A stretch of 64,000 nucleotides of DNA from Tumebacillus lacus (GTDB lineage: Bacteria; Bacillota; Bacilli; Tumebacillales; Tumebacillaceae): assembly GCF_026410385.1 (NCBI RefSeq), contig NZ_JAPMLT010000001.1, positions 620,001 through 684,000 of the forward strand, given 5' to 3'. Of the stretch, positions 25,189 to 33,755 are shown piece after piece. How positions within the stretch are numbered: the first letter of the stretch is position 1; each line of letters opens with the position of its first letter. The notes under the pieces are model-generated. The model was not told where the DNA came from, did not search any database, and saw only the letters and a list, made by a program, of their open reading frames with translations. Both the position numbers and the translations under genes were made by a program.

Positions 25189-26199
25189 TCACATTCCCTG
25201 CTGTTGATTGTGTTTCGTGATGTATGAGTCCCAGACCTCGGGGTTGACCAGAGACAGCGGATGCTCCCCGTGCAGCACGCGCGCCAGATTGACGGCCGCC
25301 ATCTCCGCCATTTTGGTGCGCGTCTCCAGGGTCGCGCTGCCCAGATGAGGTGCGAGCACGACGTTGTCGAGGCCGAGCAAGTCCGGGTGCACCGCCGGTT
25401 CCCTTTCGAACACATCGAGTCCGGCACCGGCGATCCGCCCTTCCTTGAGAGCGGCGGCCAGTGCTGCTTCGTCGACCACAGCTCCCCGAGCGGTGTTGAT
25501 CAGATAGGCGGTCGGCTTCATGCGGTGCAGTTTGTCGCGGTCGATGAGATGATGCGAATCCTGCGCATACGGCAGATGCAGCGACACCACGTCCGACGCG
25601 GCCAATAAATCGTCCAACGCCGCATACTGAAGGCCGTATTCCGTCTCCGTCGCTTCATCGAGTCGGCGGCGGTTGGTGTAAAGCACCTGCATCTCGAACG
25701 CCTTGGCCCGCTTGGCCACCGCGAGTCCGATCCGGCCGCAGCCGACGATGCCGAGCGTCTTGCCGGCCAATTCCATGCCGAGCAGCATCATCGGCGACCA
25801 TCCGGTCCATCTGCCGTCGCGGACATAATGATCCCCTTCGACGATCCGCCGGGTGACTGCCATCATCAACGCCCACGCCATCTCCGCCGTCGCGACGGTC
25901 AGCACCCCCGGTGTATTCGTCACCGGGAGCCCGCGCCGAGTGGCCGCCGACACGTCGATGTTGTCGTAGCCGACCGCGTAGTTGGAGATCGCCTTGAGAT
26001 TTGGTGCGACGGCGATCAGTTCGTCGTCGACTGCGTCCATCAGCGTGCAGAGCAGCCCGTCACAGGACGGCAAGAGCTCCAGCAGTTCCGCCCGCGTCGG
26101 CTGACGTTCCGCGGAGAACACCGTCACGTCGCACCGTTCGCGCAGTTCGCGAAGTCCCGCTTCCGGCAGAGCGCGGGTGACCAACACCCGCGGCTTCAT
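25189..26199 (-). CDS. D-2-hydroxyacid dehydrogenase, glyoxylate reductase type
   Basis: A 336-residue NAD(P)-dependent dehydrogenase. The Rossmann motif GIVGCGRIGLAVAKRAKAF is near residue 150. The catalytic Arg is in INTARGAVVDE near 237, followed by the acidic FEREPAV region and His in LAPHLGSATLE near 285. Closest by eye to glycerate dehydrogenase/glyoxylate reductase (GyaR), but substrate cannot be fixed from sequence alone. The ATG overlaps the ccpA stop by 4 bases, so it should respond to whatever controls ccpA. Confidence 0.88.
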   Translation of the reverse strand: MKPRVLVTRALPEAGLRELRERCDVTVFSAERQPTRAELLELLPSCDGLLCTLMDAVDDELIAVAPNLKAISNYAVGYDNIDVSAATRRGLPVTNTPGVLTVATAEMAWALMMAVTRRIVEGDHYVRDGRWTGWSPMMLLGMELAGKTLGIVGCGRIGLAVAKRAKAFEMQVLYTNRRRLDEATETEYGLQYAALDDLLAASDVVSLHLPYAQDSHHLIDRDKLHRMKPTAYLINTARGAVVDEAALAAALKEGRIAGAGLDVFEREPAVHPDLLGLDNVVLAPHLGSATLETRTKMAEMAAVNLARVLHGEHPLSLVNPEVWDSYITKHNQQQGM

Positions 26200-27227
26200 C
26201 GGTTTGGGTCCTCGGCGGCAGTTTCGTTGCGCTGCGTCGACGTGCGCTCGATGATCGAGTGGGGCAGGCGCACAGTGTATTCGTCGATCTGCTCGTCGTT
26301 GAGCAGTTTGGTCAGCAGCCGCATCGACACCGCGCCGAGGTCATACGTCGGCTGCGCGATCACCGACAGCTCCGGTCGGGTCATCGTCGAGAGGCGCGTG
26401 TTGTCAAAGCCGAGCAACAGCACGTCGTCAGGCGCTTTGCCGCCCCGGTCGCGCACCGCGTTCAGATAGCCGAGCGCCAGTTCATCGCTCGCCGCCACGA
26501 CCGCTTCGGCGGTGTGTCCTTGGTCGAGGAAGCGTTTCGCCTGCGCATAGCCGTCTTCATATTTTAACGTGTCGGCGTGCAGCACCAGTTCCTGATCGAA
26601 CGGAAGCCCCGCCGCTTGGAAGGCGGCGGTATACCCTTTCAGCCGCTCCATCGTCACAGGATGCGCCGTCGGGCCGCCGAGATAGGCGATCCGGCGCACC
26701 CCTTTTTCGAGGAAATAGTCCACCGCGTCCCGTGCGGCCGACTGGTTGTCGATCGACACCGCCGGGATGCGTCCCTCCGGATCATCGGTCGCACAGAGCA
26801 CGACCGGCAACTGTGCCTGTTCAAATGTTCTGACAATGTCAGGAGTGATCTTCTCGGAAATGAAGAGGAGTCCGTCGACCTGTTTTTCCCACATCGTACC
26901 GATCAGATCGATCTCCCGCGCCTCGCGAGCGTCGGAGTTGGCCAGAATGATGTGGTACTGGTACATCGTCGCAATGTCCTCGATCCCGCGCAGGATCTCC
27001 GCATGAAACAGATCGGACACGTCAGGCAGGATGACCCCGATCGACTTGGTCCGCTTGCTCGCCAGACCCCGCGCCACCGCGTTCGGCCGATACCCGAGCA
27101 ACTCGATGGCCGCCAGCACCTTCGCCTTGGTCTCCTCTTTGACCACCGCCGTCCCGTTCAACACGCGAGACACGGTCGCCATCGAGACACCCGCTTCTCT
27201 CGCTACATCATAGATCGTTTTATTCAC
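26196..27227 (-). CDS. ccpA: Catabolite control protein A
   Basis: A 343-residue LacI-type repressor/activator of carbon catabolite control. The helix-turn-helix is IYDVAREAGVSMATVSRVLN at residues 5-24, the hinge helix region YRPNAVARGLASKRT follows, and the core segments RGIEDIATMYQYHIILANSD are characteristic of CcpA rather than sugar-specific relatives. CcpA works with HPr-Ser-P at cre sites. No cre site was identified with confidence in this window. It heads an operon with a hydroxyacid dehydrogenase and pepV. Confidence 0.92.
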   Translation of the reverse strand: MNKTIYDVAREAGVSMATVSRVLNGTAVVKEETKAKVLAAIELLGYRPNAVARGLASKRTKSIGVILPDVSDLFHAEILRGIEDIATMYQYHIILANSDAREAREIDLIGTMWEKQVDGLLFISEKITPDIVRTFEQAQLPVVLCATDDPEGRIPAVSIDNQSAARDAVDYFLEKGVRRIAYLGGPTAHPVTMERLKGYTAAFQAAGLPFDQELVLHADTLKYEDGYAQAKRFLDQGHTAEAVVAASDELALGYLNAVRDRGGKAPDDVLLLGFDNTRLSTMTRPELSVIAQPTYDLGAVSMRLLTKLLNDEQIDEYTVRLPHSIIERTSTQRNETAAEDPNR

Positions 27228-27268
27228 AGGTGTTTTCCACCCCTTTTTTCTTTGTGGTTATTTTGACC

Positions 27269-27274
27269 ATTCTA
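27269..27274 (-). promoter_or_regulatory. Extended -10 element upstream of ccpA
   Basis: TGGTAGAAT on the minus strand has the TGn extension and a good -10 hexamer (TAGAAT), with no strong -35. It lies about 40 bases before the ccpA start. Confidence 0.45.
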
Positions 27275-27332
27275 CCACAGGTTGTATGTGCAAAAAAGCA
27301 CAACCTGCCCTGTCATATGCGAGTGTAACCCC

Positions 27333-27362
27333 TTGACAAATTGTGTGTCTATTCTGTCAAAT
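27333..27362 (+). promoter_or_regulatory. Putative promoter of the DUF418 gene
   Basis: TTGACA (27333-27338) is followed after 18 bases by TCAAAT, a weak -10, 27 bases before the proposed start codon. Confidence 0.45.
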
Positions 27363-27388
27363 AGAGAGAAGACAAGGGGGTTCCCCAA

Positions 27389-28621
27389 TTGAACAAACAC
27401 GTCGATGTCACCCCGATCCAGCTGGAGGACCGCATCGGTTCGCTTGACGTCATTCGCGGTGTTGCGATACTGGGCATCCTCATCGTCAACATGGCGTTCT
27501 TCAACTCCGCTCATTCCTACGACGCTCCGTATCGCGCACAAAACTGGCCCGGTGCGGCCGACAGTTTGGTGCGTTGGCTGATCGAGGTGTTTTTTGCGGG
27601 CAAGTTTTACACGATGTTTTCCTTCCTGTTCGGGATCGGCATGGTGATCTTTCTCGACCGGGCAATGCAAAAAGGCACATCGGCCGTGATGCTGTTTTTG
27701 CGTCGGATGAGCGTTCTGCTTGGCATCGGCTTGATTCACGCCTTTTTGATCTGGTACGGTGACATCTTGGTCGAATACGCGATCCTCGGATTTGTCCTCG
27801 TGCTCTTTCGCAAAGCCTCACAGAAAATCGTGATGGGCAGCGCGCTGTTTCTGCTGGTGGCGAGCCCGATCTTTTACGTGTTGAACTTTTTCCAGTACTC
27901 TCAATGGATCTGGAAGCAAATGAATTGGGGGATGTTCTTCCACGCCCCCGGCATGATCAGGCTCGCCGAGAACGCCTACGCAAAAGGCACCTATCTCGAC
28001 ATGGTGCACCAGCGGTATCTCGATGTGATGTACGGCTATTCGTTCGCTTGGTGGGCTTCGTTTCCGGTGTTGCTGGCGATGTTCCTGTTTGGCGTGTATG
28101 CGGTGCGCAAAGGTGTGTTTCACCAGCCGCACCTCCACCGCGCGTTCCTGTGGGGCGTTTGGATCGGTTCCTTGATCCTCGCGCTGATCGGCGGTTATCT
28201 GGAGCAGCAGCGCGGGTTGCAGTTTCAGAGCATGTGGACGTATTATTTCTACCGCCTCGGCGTGCGCATCAGTGATCCGGCCGGGTGCATGTTCTACGTG
28301 ACGTCGGTGCTCCTGCTCCTTCAGCATGCCGGTTGGCAACGCCTCTTGCGGCCGATCTCGTTCGTCGGGCGTATGGCGTTAAGCAACTACTTGCTTTCGT
28401 CGCTGATCTGCACGACGATCTTCTACCACTACGGCTTCGGTCTGTACAACCAAGTCGGTCCGGCCAAAGGTCTGATCTTGAGCCTTTTGATCTACTCCGC
28501 ACTCGTCGTTTTCAGTGTCTTTTGGCTCAGAACTTTCCGATTCGGCCCGATGGAATGGGTCTGGAGGACGCTGACATACGGCAGACGACCGGAGATGAGG
28601 CGCAACGAAGCGGCGAAATAA
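27389..28621 (+). CDS. DUF418 domain-containing membrane protein (YeiB-like)
   Basis: A 410-residue polytopic protein with about ten membrane segments. The start has LEDRIGSLDVIRGVAILGIL, the acyltransferase-3/YeiB-type first helix, and the C-terminal third contains the DUF418 domain with GRMALSNYLLSSLICTTIFY and a cytoplasmic basic end. Such proteins are probable transporters or acyl-group transferases; none is firmly characterised. TTG start with AAGGGGG upstream. It stands alone, divergent from ccpA. Confidence 0.87.
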   Translation: MNKHVDVTPIQLEDRIGSLDVIRGVAILGILIVNMAFFNSAHSYDAPYRAQNWPGAADSLVRWLIEVFFAGKFYTMFSFLFGIGMVIFLDRAMQKGTSAVMLFLRRMSVLLGIGLIHAFLIWYGDILVEYAILGFVLVLFRKASQKIVMGSALFLLVASPIFYVLNFFQYSQWIWKQMNWGMFFHAPGMIRLAENAYAKGTYLDMVHQRYLDVMYGYSFAWWASFPVLLAMFLFGVYAVRKGVFHQPHLHRAFLWGVWIGSLILALIGGYLEQQRGLQFQSMWTYYFYRLGVRISDPAGCMFYVTSVLLLLQHAGWQRLLRPISFVGRMALSNYLLSSLICTTIFYHYGFGLYNQVGPAKGLILSLLIYSALVVFSVFWLRTFRFGPMEWVWRTLTYGRRPEMRRNEAAK

Positions 28622-28661
28622 AAAAAGGGCAAGGCTTCCTGCTGAGGAGCCTTGCCCTTTT
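28621..28661. terminator. Bidirectional terminator
   Basis: AAAGGGCAAGGCT and AGCCTTGCCCTTT form a perfect stem flanked by A and T runs, between the DUF418 gene and the leftward small genes. Confidence 0.87.
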
Positions 28662-28666
28662 ATGAT

Positions 28667-29059
28667 TTACACCCGTTTGCGCAACAGTTGCAACTCGCGG
28701 TCGAGTTGCTTTTGCAGGTGCGCCACTTGCTGACGGAGCATTTCCAGCCGGTCCATCTGGCGTTGCTTGCCGACCGGCAGCGCCGTCCCTTTCGCCAGCC
28801 AGACCGATCCCGGTTCGGCAAACGTGCGTGCGGGAGAGGTGACCGCCTTTTTCTTGCCTGCTGTACGCCTCGTGTGCTTTTGCAAGCGCGGTCGGTGCTT
28901 TTTCGCCGGTCGCAGCGGCAGATCGGCCGATTCGTCGGACGGCTTTGTCTCTTCGCCGCTCTGCTCCTGCAGACGGCGGTTGGTCTCGTACTCGACTTTC
29001 GCGTCGATATAGGCATTCAAGAGCTTCGGTACCCAGCGCAGTGCCTCCAGTTTGGGCAT
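28667..29059 (-). CDS. Basic hypothetical protein with C-terminal coiled coil
   Basis: A 130-residue protein not recognised. It begins MPKLEALRWVPKLLNAYIDA, continues with a strongly basic Lys/Arg/Pro-rich middle (about residues 55-80) and ends in a heptad-like helix (about 98-130). The ATG at 29059 has AAGGAG 11 bases upstream; the longer frame to 29164 overlaps the next gene. It is the last of three small leftward genes. The basic centre could bind nucleic acid or the acidic surface, but that is only an inference. Confidence 0.6.
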   Translation of the reverse strand: MPKLEALRWVPKLLNAYIDAKVEYETNRRLQEQSGEETKPSDESADLPLRPAKKHRPRLQKHTRRTAGKKKAVTSPARTFAEPGSVWLAKGTALPVGKQRQMDRLEMLRQQVAHLQKQLDRELQLLRKRV

Positions 29060-29099
29060 CCAACTCTCCGCTCCTTTCCCGCACTTCTCTTGCCTTATC

Positions 29100-29408
29100 C
29101 TATGCGGGTGTGTGACGGCGGGTATCAAGGACAACGGTCCAAGAATACCACTCAGGCGGCACATCCACCTGGTAGACGTTCAGCACTTCCTCGCAGGTGA
29201 GCCGATCGACGATCTTTTTCCACTCAGGACCGAGTGTCGCTTGGTCCCAGTACGCGACCCCCATGGGAGAAAGCGAGCTGGCGATCACATCCAGATCATG
29301 GCGGACTTGCGAGAGTTGTACGGCGACATCTTCTCCATCTTTCTGACGGCGTTCCAAACTCGGCAACAGTTGGCTGTACAGGTCGAGCAGTTCGGTCACC
29401 ATGGGCAT
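29100..29408 (-). CDS. Hypothetical protein, helical
   Basis: A 102-residue protein without recognised family. The N-terminal half is amphipathic helix (TELLDLYSQLLPSLERRQ) and the C-terminal half has WY-rich strands. It is sandwiched between two other unrecognised small genes with 3- and 40-base gaps, which suggests one transcript. No signal peptide and no cysteine. Confidence 0.55.
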   Translation of the reverse strand: MPMVTELLDLYSQLLPSLERRQKDGEDVAVQLSQVRHDLDVIASSLSPMGVAYWDQATLGPEWKKIVDRLTCEEVLNVYQVDVPPEWYSWTVVLDTRRHTPA

Positions 29409-29411
29409 TCT

Positions 29412-29672
29412 CTACGTCTCGTGATCCAACTCCACCATCATCCGTTTTGCATCTTGCAAATGAGCGAACGCTATCTGCAGATGCGGCAACTCTTCCCCTT
29501 TGCCCGCCCCGGACCGGATCGCCCGGTCGACTGCTTTTTCGGCTCCACGGACGAACATGACCATTTGATTCCCGATATCCTGCCGATCAGTCTCCTGAAC
29601 CCTCTCGATCTGCCAATACCCGAACACAACCACCGCGATGGCCGCAAGCAACCACAGAATCTTTTTCGTCAA
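29412..29672 (-). CDS. Small membrane-anchored hypothetical protein
   Basis: An 86-residue protein with an N-terminal signal anchor (KKILWLLAAIAVVVFGYW, about residues 3-20) followed by an outer helical region of about 60 residues. It starts at TTG; a GAGG motif lies upstream. First of a three-gene set ending at 28667. No known domain. An extracytoplasmic partner or sensor role is possible but not shown. Confidence 0.55.
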   Translation of the reverse strand: MTKKILWLLAAIAVVVFGYWQIERVQETDRQDIGNQMVMFVRGAEKAVDRAIRSGAGKGEELPHLQIAFAHLQDAKRMMVELDHET

Positions 29673-29689
29673 AAAAGATCACATCCTCA

Positions 29690-29865
29690 CGTGGTTTCTC
29701 CTCACAAACGCCCATCCACCCGACATACGGCACCAGCGCCATCTACTTCGCCGATCCCGTCACCGCATACACCGCGCTGATGATCGCAATGACATAGAAG
29801 ACATCGCCCAGATTGGCGAGCGTCTGACCGATCCATAAAAAACGAAACGAACGCTGTGCGCTCAC
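29690..29865 (-). pseudogene. Truncated MFS transporter gene, 5' remnant
   Basis: A GTG at 29865 with an AGAGGGGAT site opens a frame whose 40 residues include RFLWIGQTLANLGDVFYVIA, typical of the first helix of YfiS-type MFS exporters. It stops at a TAG (29743-29745). In the same frame after the stop, MALVPYVGWM continues the expected transporter sequence for a short distance, then similarity ends. So this is the 5' end of a transporter gene broken by a nonsense mutation and loss of the rest. Confidence 0.65.
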
Positions 29866-29945
29866 AGAGATCCATCCCCTCTAGATGTATTCAGTTTTCG
29901 TCTGGGAAAGGATCGAATCCATCGGTCTTTGCCTCCCGTTGAAAT

Positions 29946-29981
29946 GAAACAGCCCCGATCTCTGCACGGAGACCGGGGCTG
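29946..29981 (-). terminator. Terminator of the GH18-SLH gene
   Basis: CAGCCCCG (29950-29957) and CGGGGCTG (29974-29981) pair perfectly; on the minus strand TTTCATTT follows. Within 29673-29989 only the MFS remnant and this hairpin are seen. Confidence 0.75.
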
Positions 29982-29989
29982 ACACCTGT

Positions 29990-31600
29990 TTATTTCACAC
30001 TCTTTGCTTCGAGTTGCGTCGCGATGCGGGACATCAGCGTCGCCATCTGGGCGCGGGTCGTGTGGTTGAACGGACGGAATGTCGCGTCTTCATAACCGTT
30101 GATCACGCCGTTTTCCTTCATCGCCAGGATCGATGCATACGACCAGCGGTTCGGGTCGACGTCGGCAAACGGCGTCTGCCCGTCGGTCGGCGCGGTCAGG
30201 TCGAGGATGCGGGCCAGCATCGCCGAGATCTCCTCACGGCTGACTTCACGCTCCGGAGCAAACACGTTGTCGCCCGCCCCGTTGATAAAGCCGTATTGCT
30301 TGGCGAGATCGATCTCTTTTCCTGCCCAATGGTTCGCCGGAACGTCCCAGAACTTCGCCGTCTCCGTCGGGGTCACGCCCTGCAGCCCCATCGCCCGCAC
30401 GAGGATCACCGCCGCCTGCGCGCGGGTCAGAGCTGTCTCCGGGGCAAAGGTCGTGCTCGATGTACCGAGCATCCAGCCTTTGTCGACCATCGCCAGGATC
30501 TCGCTGTTCGCCCAGTGCGTTTGCGCGTCGGTGAAATACAGCCCGTTCAGCCACAGGCTGAAATAATTCCACATCGACGCTTCTTCCTGATCGAGCGACC
30601 AGGAACCGGCGCCTTTCAGGTCGTATTTCTGCACGAGACGCAGTTTCGCCTTCAGGGAGCGCTCGTCTTCCCACCAGAGCTCATAGTTGCCCGCCGTCAG
30701 CGTGTTGTAGCCGACCGTGAGCTTTTCATCGCTTTCTTTGACGGTAAAGGTAGCTTTTGGCGATTGCGTCGCCCCGTCAAACACCACGTTCGCACCGTAT
30801 TTGTTTAGAACGGTCGGGACGCGCACGTTCGACACGCCGGCTCCTTTGAAAGTACCGTCCGATTTCCACAGGCGGCCATAGAACGGCAGGCCGAGCACGA
30901 TCTTGGAGTTCGGCACCCCTTGTTTGAGCGCGTACTGGATCGAACGCTCGACAAAGCCGATGCTCGCCACAGGTCCTGCCGTCGGGTCGCCCGCCCATGC
31001 TTCGTCATATGCCATCACCATCAGATAGTCGGCATATTGCGCCAGTTTGCCATAGTCGTACGAGCCGTGCCAGCCCTTCGTCCAGCCGTTCGGATTGGCT
31101 GCGACCGCGACCGACACTTCTTTGCCCGGCATCTTTTCGCGCAGCAGGCGGACGAAATCGGTGTGCGCATCGCGCTCCGTCTCGGTCATGCCTTCGATGT
31201 CGACGTTGATGCCGTCGAGGTTGTATTGGTTGACCGCGTTGGCGATCTCCGTGGAGAGCTTGTCCCGATTGGCCATCGCATTGCGGCCGATGTCGAGTTT
31301 CCAGTGCGAGGTCACGTACGGTACGACTTTGATCCCGCGTTTGTGCATCTCGTCGATAAACGAACGCTCCAGTTTCCACGTGATCTTCAGCGAGCCGTCT
31401 TCATTCAAATCAAAATAATTCGGCGACACGACGTTCAGCGACCCTTTCGTGCGGTCCACCTGCCCGACATACGAGCTCGTCTTGCCGAAGTACAGATACG
31501 ACATGTTAAATTTTTTCGCCGCCGCTTCCGCCGGCGGCGCAGTGAGCGAGGACATAGCAAGAATCCCGCAGATCAATCCCGTCAGCCATCTCTTCCTCAT
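29990..31600 (-). CDS. Secreted GH18 hydrolase with C-terminal SLH domains
   Basis: A 536-residue exported protein: signal peptide (about 1-27), a glycoside hydrolase family 18 domain (about 30-345) and three SLH repeats (about 350-530). The GH18 active site DGINVDIEG is complete, with the acid Glu at residue 136. SLH repeats usually hold proteins to pyruvylated wall polymer. Related spore and wall enzymes such as YaaH and YdhD are muramidase-like N-acetylglucosaminidases, so a cell-wall or spore-coat target is more likely than chitin. Transcription is leftward with its own terminator. Confidence 0.9.
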   Translation of the reverse strand: MRKRWLTGLICGILAMSSLTAPPAEAAAKKFNMSYLYFGKTSSYVGQVDRTKGSLNVVSPNYFDLNEDGSLKITWKLERSFIDEMHKRGIKVVPYVTSHWKLDIGRNAMANRDKLSTEIANAVNQYNLDGINVDIEGMTETERDAHTDFVRLLREKMPGKEVSVAVAANPNGWTKGWHGSYDYGKLAQYADYLMVMAYDEAWAGDPTAGPVASIGFVERSIQYALKQGVPNSKIVLGLPFYGRLWKSDGTFKGAGVSNVRVPTVLNKYGANVVFDGATQSPKATFTVKESDEKLTVGYNTLTAGNYELWWEDERSLKAKLRLVQKYDLKGAGSWSLDQEEASMWNYFSLWLNGLYFTDAQTHWANSEILAMVDKGWMLGTSSTTFAPETALTRAQAAVILVRAMGLQGVTPTETAKFWDVPANHWAGKEIDLAKQYGFINGAGDNVFAPEREVSREEISAMLARILDLTAPTDGQTPFADVDPNRWSYASILAMKENGVINGYEDATFRPFNHTTRAQMATLMSRIATQLEAKSVK

Positions 31601-31717
31601 TCTCCTAGGTCCCCTTCCAAACTGTCAATCAGTCTACCAGCTAGATACTATCATTATGCTAGATTCCTCGCATCGACCTCAAGCCCCAAAATGTGATAGG
31701 TTGCGAGACGACACGAC

Positions 31718-31744
31718 AAAAAACCCCGGCACGTAAAGTGCCGG
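31718..31744 (-). terminator. Leftward terminator in a divergent intergenic region
   Basis: CCGGCAC (31726-31732) and GTGCCGG (31738-31744) pair perfectly and six T follow on the minus strand. No leftward gene lies upstream, so this is either an attenuator of the GH18 gene or the remnant of a lost gene. Confidence 0.55.
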
Positions 31745-31817
31745 AGTCCTGTTCGTCCAAGCTCGTCGTAATTCGTGACAGCCCCGCATACAATGGGACA
31801 AAGGGAGGAATCTGTCC

Positions 31818-32153
31818 ATGAAAAAGTGGATGCTCGCGTGGGCGGTGTTCACCGCGTACCTGATCACCAATCTGTCGGTCTCGCAGACGGCCGAGCAGCC
31901 GCATCTGATCGCGACCTTCGGGCTCGGATTTTTCTTTTTTCTCATCTTCGGCCTGCGCGGGCTGTACGGCGCGGCCTTTGCTGTGTCGGCGATCGTGCTC
32001 CTCGCCCTGCTCGTGCACCTCTTCCGCCACCCCGGCTTCGGCCTCACTCCCATGACCCCCGTCTTGATCCGCCTCGCGCTCGACCTCGTGATGATCCTCG
32101 GCGGCGGCGGCCTTGCCTTTTGGGCGCAACGATTGATAAAAGTGGCGAAATAA
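31818..32153 (+). CDS. Small polytopic membrane protein
   Basis: A 111-residue hydrophobic protein with four likely membrane segments and a basic C-terminus (WAQRLIKVAK). No family was recognised. GGGAGGAATCTGTCC precedes the ATG, giving a good ribosome binding site. It is transcribed alone, divergently from the GH18-SLH gene and followed by a hairpin. Confidence 0.65.
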   Translation: MKKWMLAWAVFTAYLITNLSVSQTAEQPHLIATFGLGFFFFLIFGLRGLYGAAFAVSAIVLLALLVHLFRHPGFGLTPMTPVLIRLALDLVMILGGGGLAFWAQRLIKVAK

Positions 32154-32195
32154 AAGTACGCCCTACCGCAGTCGATTCTGCAGTAAGGCGTACTT
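32154..32195 (+). terminator. Hairpin after the small membrane protein gene
   Basis: AAGTACGCC (32154-32162) pairs with GGCGTACTT (32187-32195), with an inner GCAG/CTGC helix. The downstream T run is poor, so termination may be inefficient. Confidence 0.6.
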
Positions 32196-32272
32196 GGTAT
32201 GTACTTGCCGCTCAAATCTAGATGTAGAACGAGATAAGATCTAAGACTAATTTGAGAGCAAAAGTGGTGGAC

Positions 32273-32294
32273 ATGTCGAATGTATGTCGAATGT
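32273..32294 (+). repeat. Perfect 11-bp tandem direct repeat
   Basis: ATGTCGAATGT occurs twice head to tail (32273-32283 and 32284-32294), and TGTCG follows. It lies about 230 bases before the efflux operon and may be a regulator binding site. In the rest of 32197-32525 only weak promoter-like AT-rich stretches were seen. Confidence 0.5.
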
Positions 32295-32525
32295 TGTCGT
32301 TCGTTAAGGAAAATATATCATGCCTTTATCCGCCATTCAACGCCTTTTTCCCCCGTTTACCGCCATCACCTCCCCCCTCCTCTTATTTTTTCACGATTCC
32401 TGCACAATTCTTATCTTATTATGATTCTGAGCTAGACACTTGTCCTCCCACGGCGCTCATAAAAAATTGGCGGTGCGCCCACACTAATTCCACCATTGGA
32501 AAATGTTTCGTGAGGAGGCGAGCCG

Positions 32526-33755
32526 ATGCGACAAAGACTGATTGGCCGGCTGCTGCTCTGTCTCGTCCTGACCGGTTGCGCAAATGCCGCGCCAAACGGC
32601 GGCGGCGAGACGGCCGGTGTGCCGGTGACCGCCTATCAGATTCGCGCGCAAGATCTGCCGGAGACGCTGCTCTTGCCCGGCCGCGTCGTGGCGGCGGAAG
32701 AAGCGCAGGTCAGCGCGACCCTGCCCGGCAAGGTCGGCCAAGTATACGTGCACACCGGCGACTCCGTGCAGAAAGGACAACTCCTCGCCACGCTGGAGAC
32801 CGGGCAAGGCGAGGAGCAATTGCAACAGGCCCGCCAAGCGTTGCAAGCGATGGAAGCCCAATATCGCCAAATGACCGCCCTGCCGTCAGACCCGGCAGAC
32901 AAGGACCGGATCGCGGGTCTGGAGCGGGAGATCAAGCGGCAGACCGACCAACTGAGCCGGTACGCGACCGGCAAATCGCTTCCCGATCCCGCCGCTCTGC
33001 TGACTTCGTTGCGCCAACTCACCGAGTTGCAGACCCAATTGGCCCGCCTGCAGAGCGAGCAAGCGATCTCCGGCGGACTCGCCGCCTTGCGCGCTCCCCT
33101 GCTCCAGAGCATGCAGGGCCAGATCGCCCAGGCCCGCCAAGCGGTGCAACTCGCCGAAGCGCAGGTGCGCGCCGGCCGTCTCACCTCGCCCCTCGACGGC
33201 GTCGTGCTGGCGGCAAACGCCGCGCCCGGCTCACCTGCCGCGCCGGGTCTGCCCCTGTACAGCGTCGGCAACCTGCCGCAGGTCGAGTTTGAGATCTACG
33301 TCGATCCCAACCAACAAGCACGGCTCGCACCGGGACAAGCGGCCGCCGTGTCGGTCGGCCGGGAAGCTGCGGTCGAAGCCCGCTTGCTCGAAGTCTCGCC
33401 CGCCCTGCAACCGCAGACCCATTCCTTCACCGCCCGCACCGACCTGCCCAATCCGGACAAACGCTTCAAACCGGGCATGATCGGCGAGGCGACCGTCACG
33501 CTCGATCCGCACAAAAACGTGCTCGTCCTCCCGAAAGCGGCGATCCTGCACGATGAGAAAGGTGCGTTCGTTCTGCGGATCAAAGACGGCACCGCCGAAT
33601 CGGCGCGCGTCACCACCGGCTATGACAACGGCCACCTCGCCGAGATCAAGTCCGGGCTGGCTGCCGGAGACCTCGTCGTCCTCGAAGGCGCAGACCGCGT
33701 GCAGGCGGGCGCCGCCTTGAATGTGACCAAAACCGAGGGGGAGCCCGTCTCATGA
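32526..33755 (+). CDS. RND efflux adaptor (membrane fusion protein family)
   Basis: A 409-residue lipoprotein: LVLTGC is a lipobox with Cys at about residue 19. The barrel-sandwich hybrid halves flank a helical hairpin (about 75-205) with many Gln/Leu heptads, then a beta-barrel and membrane-proximal domain follow. In a Gram-positive cell it would sit on the outer face of the membrane beside the pump. GAGGAGGCG precedes the ATG. Its stop overlaps the pump's ATG by 4 bases, so the two are coupled. Confidence 0.92.
   Translation: MRQRLIGRLLLCLVLTGCANAAPNGGGETAGVPVTAYQIRAQDLPETLLLPGRVVAAEEAQVSATLPGKVGQVYVHTGDSVQKGQLLATLETGQGEEQLQQARQALQAMEAQYRQMTALPSDPADKDRIAGLEREIKRQTDQLSRYATGKSLPDPAALLTSLRQLTELQTQLARLQSEQAISGGLAALRAPLLQSMQGQIAQARQAVQLAEAQVRAGRLTSPLDGVVLAANAAPGSPAAPGLPLYSVGNLPQVEFEIYVDPNQQARLAPGQAAAVSVGREAAVEARLLEVSPALQPQTHSFTARTDLPNPDKRFKPGMIGEATVTLDPHKNVLVLPKAAILHDEKGAFVLRIKDGTAESARVTTGYDNGHLAEIKSGLAAGDLVVLEGADRVQAGAALNVTKTEGEPVS

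Noticed and set aside
29100-29164. Longer upstream start for the 28667-29059 gene
   Set aside because: The extension overlaps the neighbouring gene and lacks a ribosome binding site, whereas the ATG at 29059 has AAGGAG.
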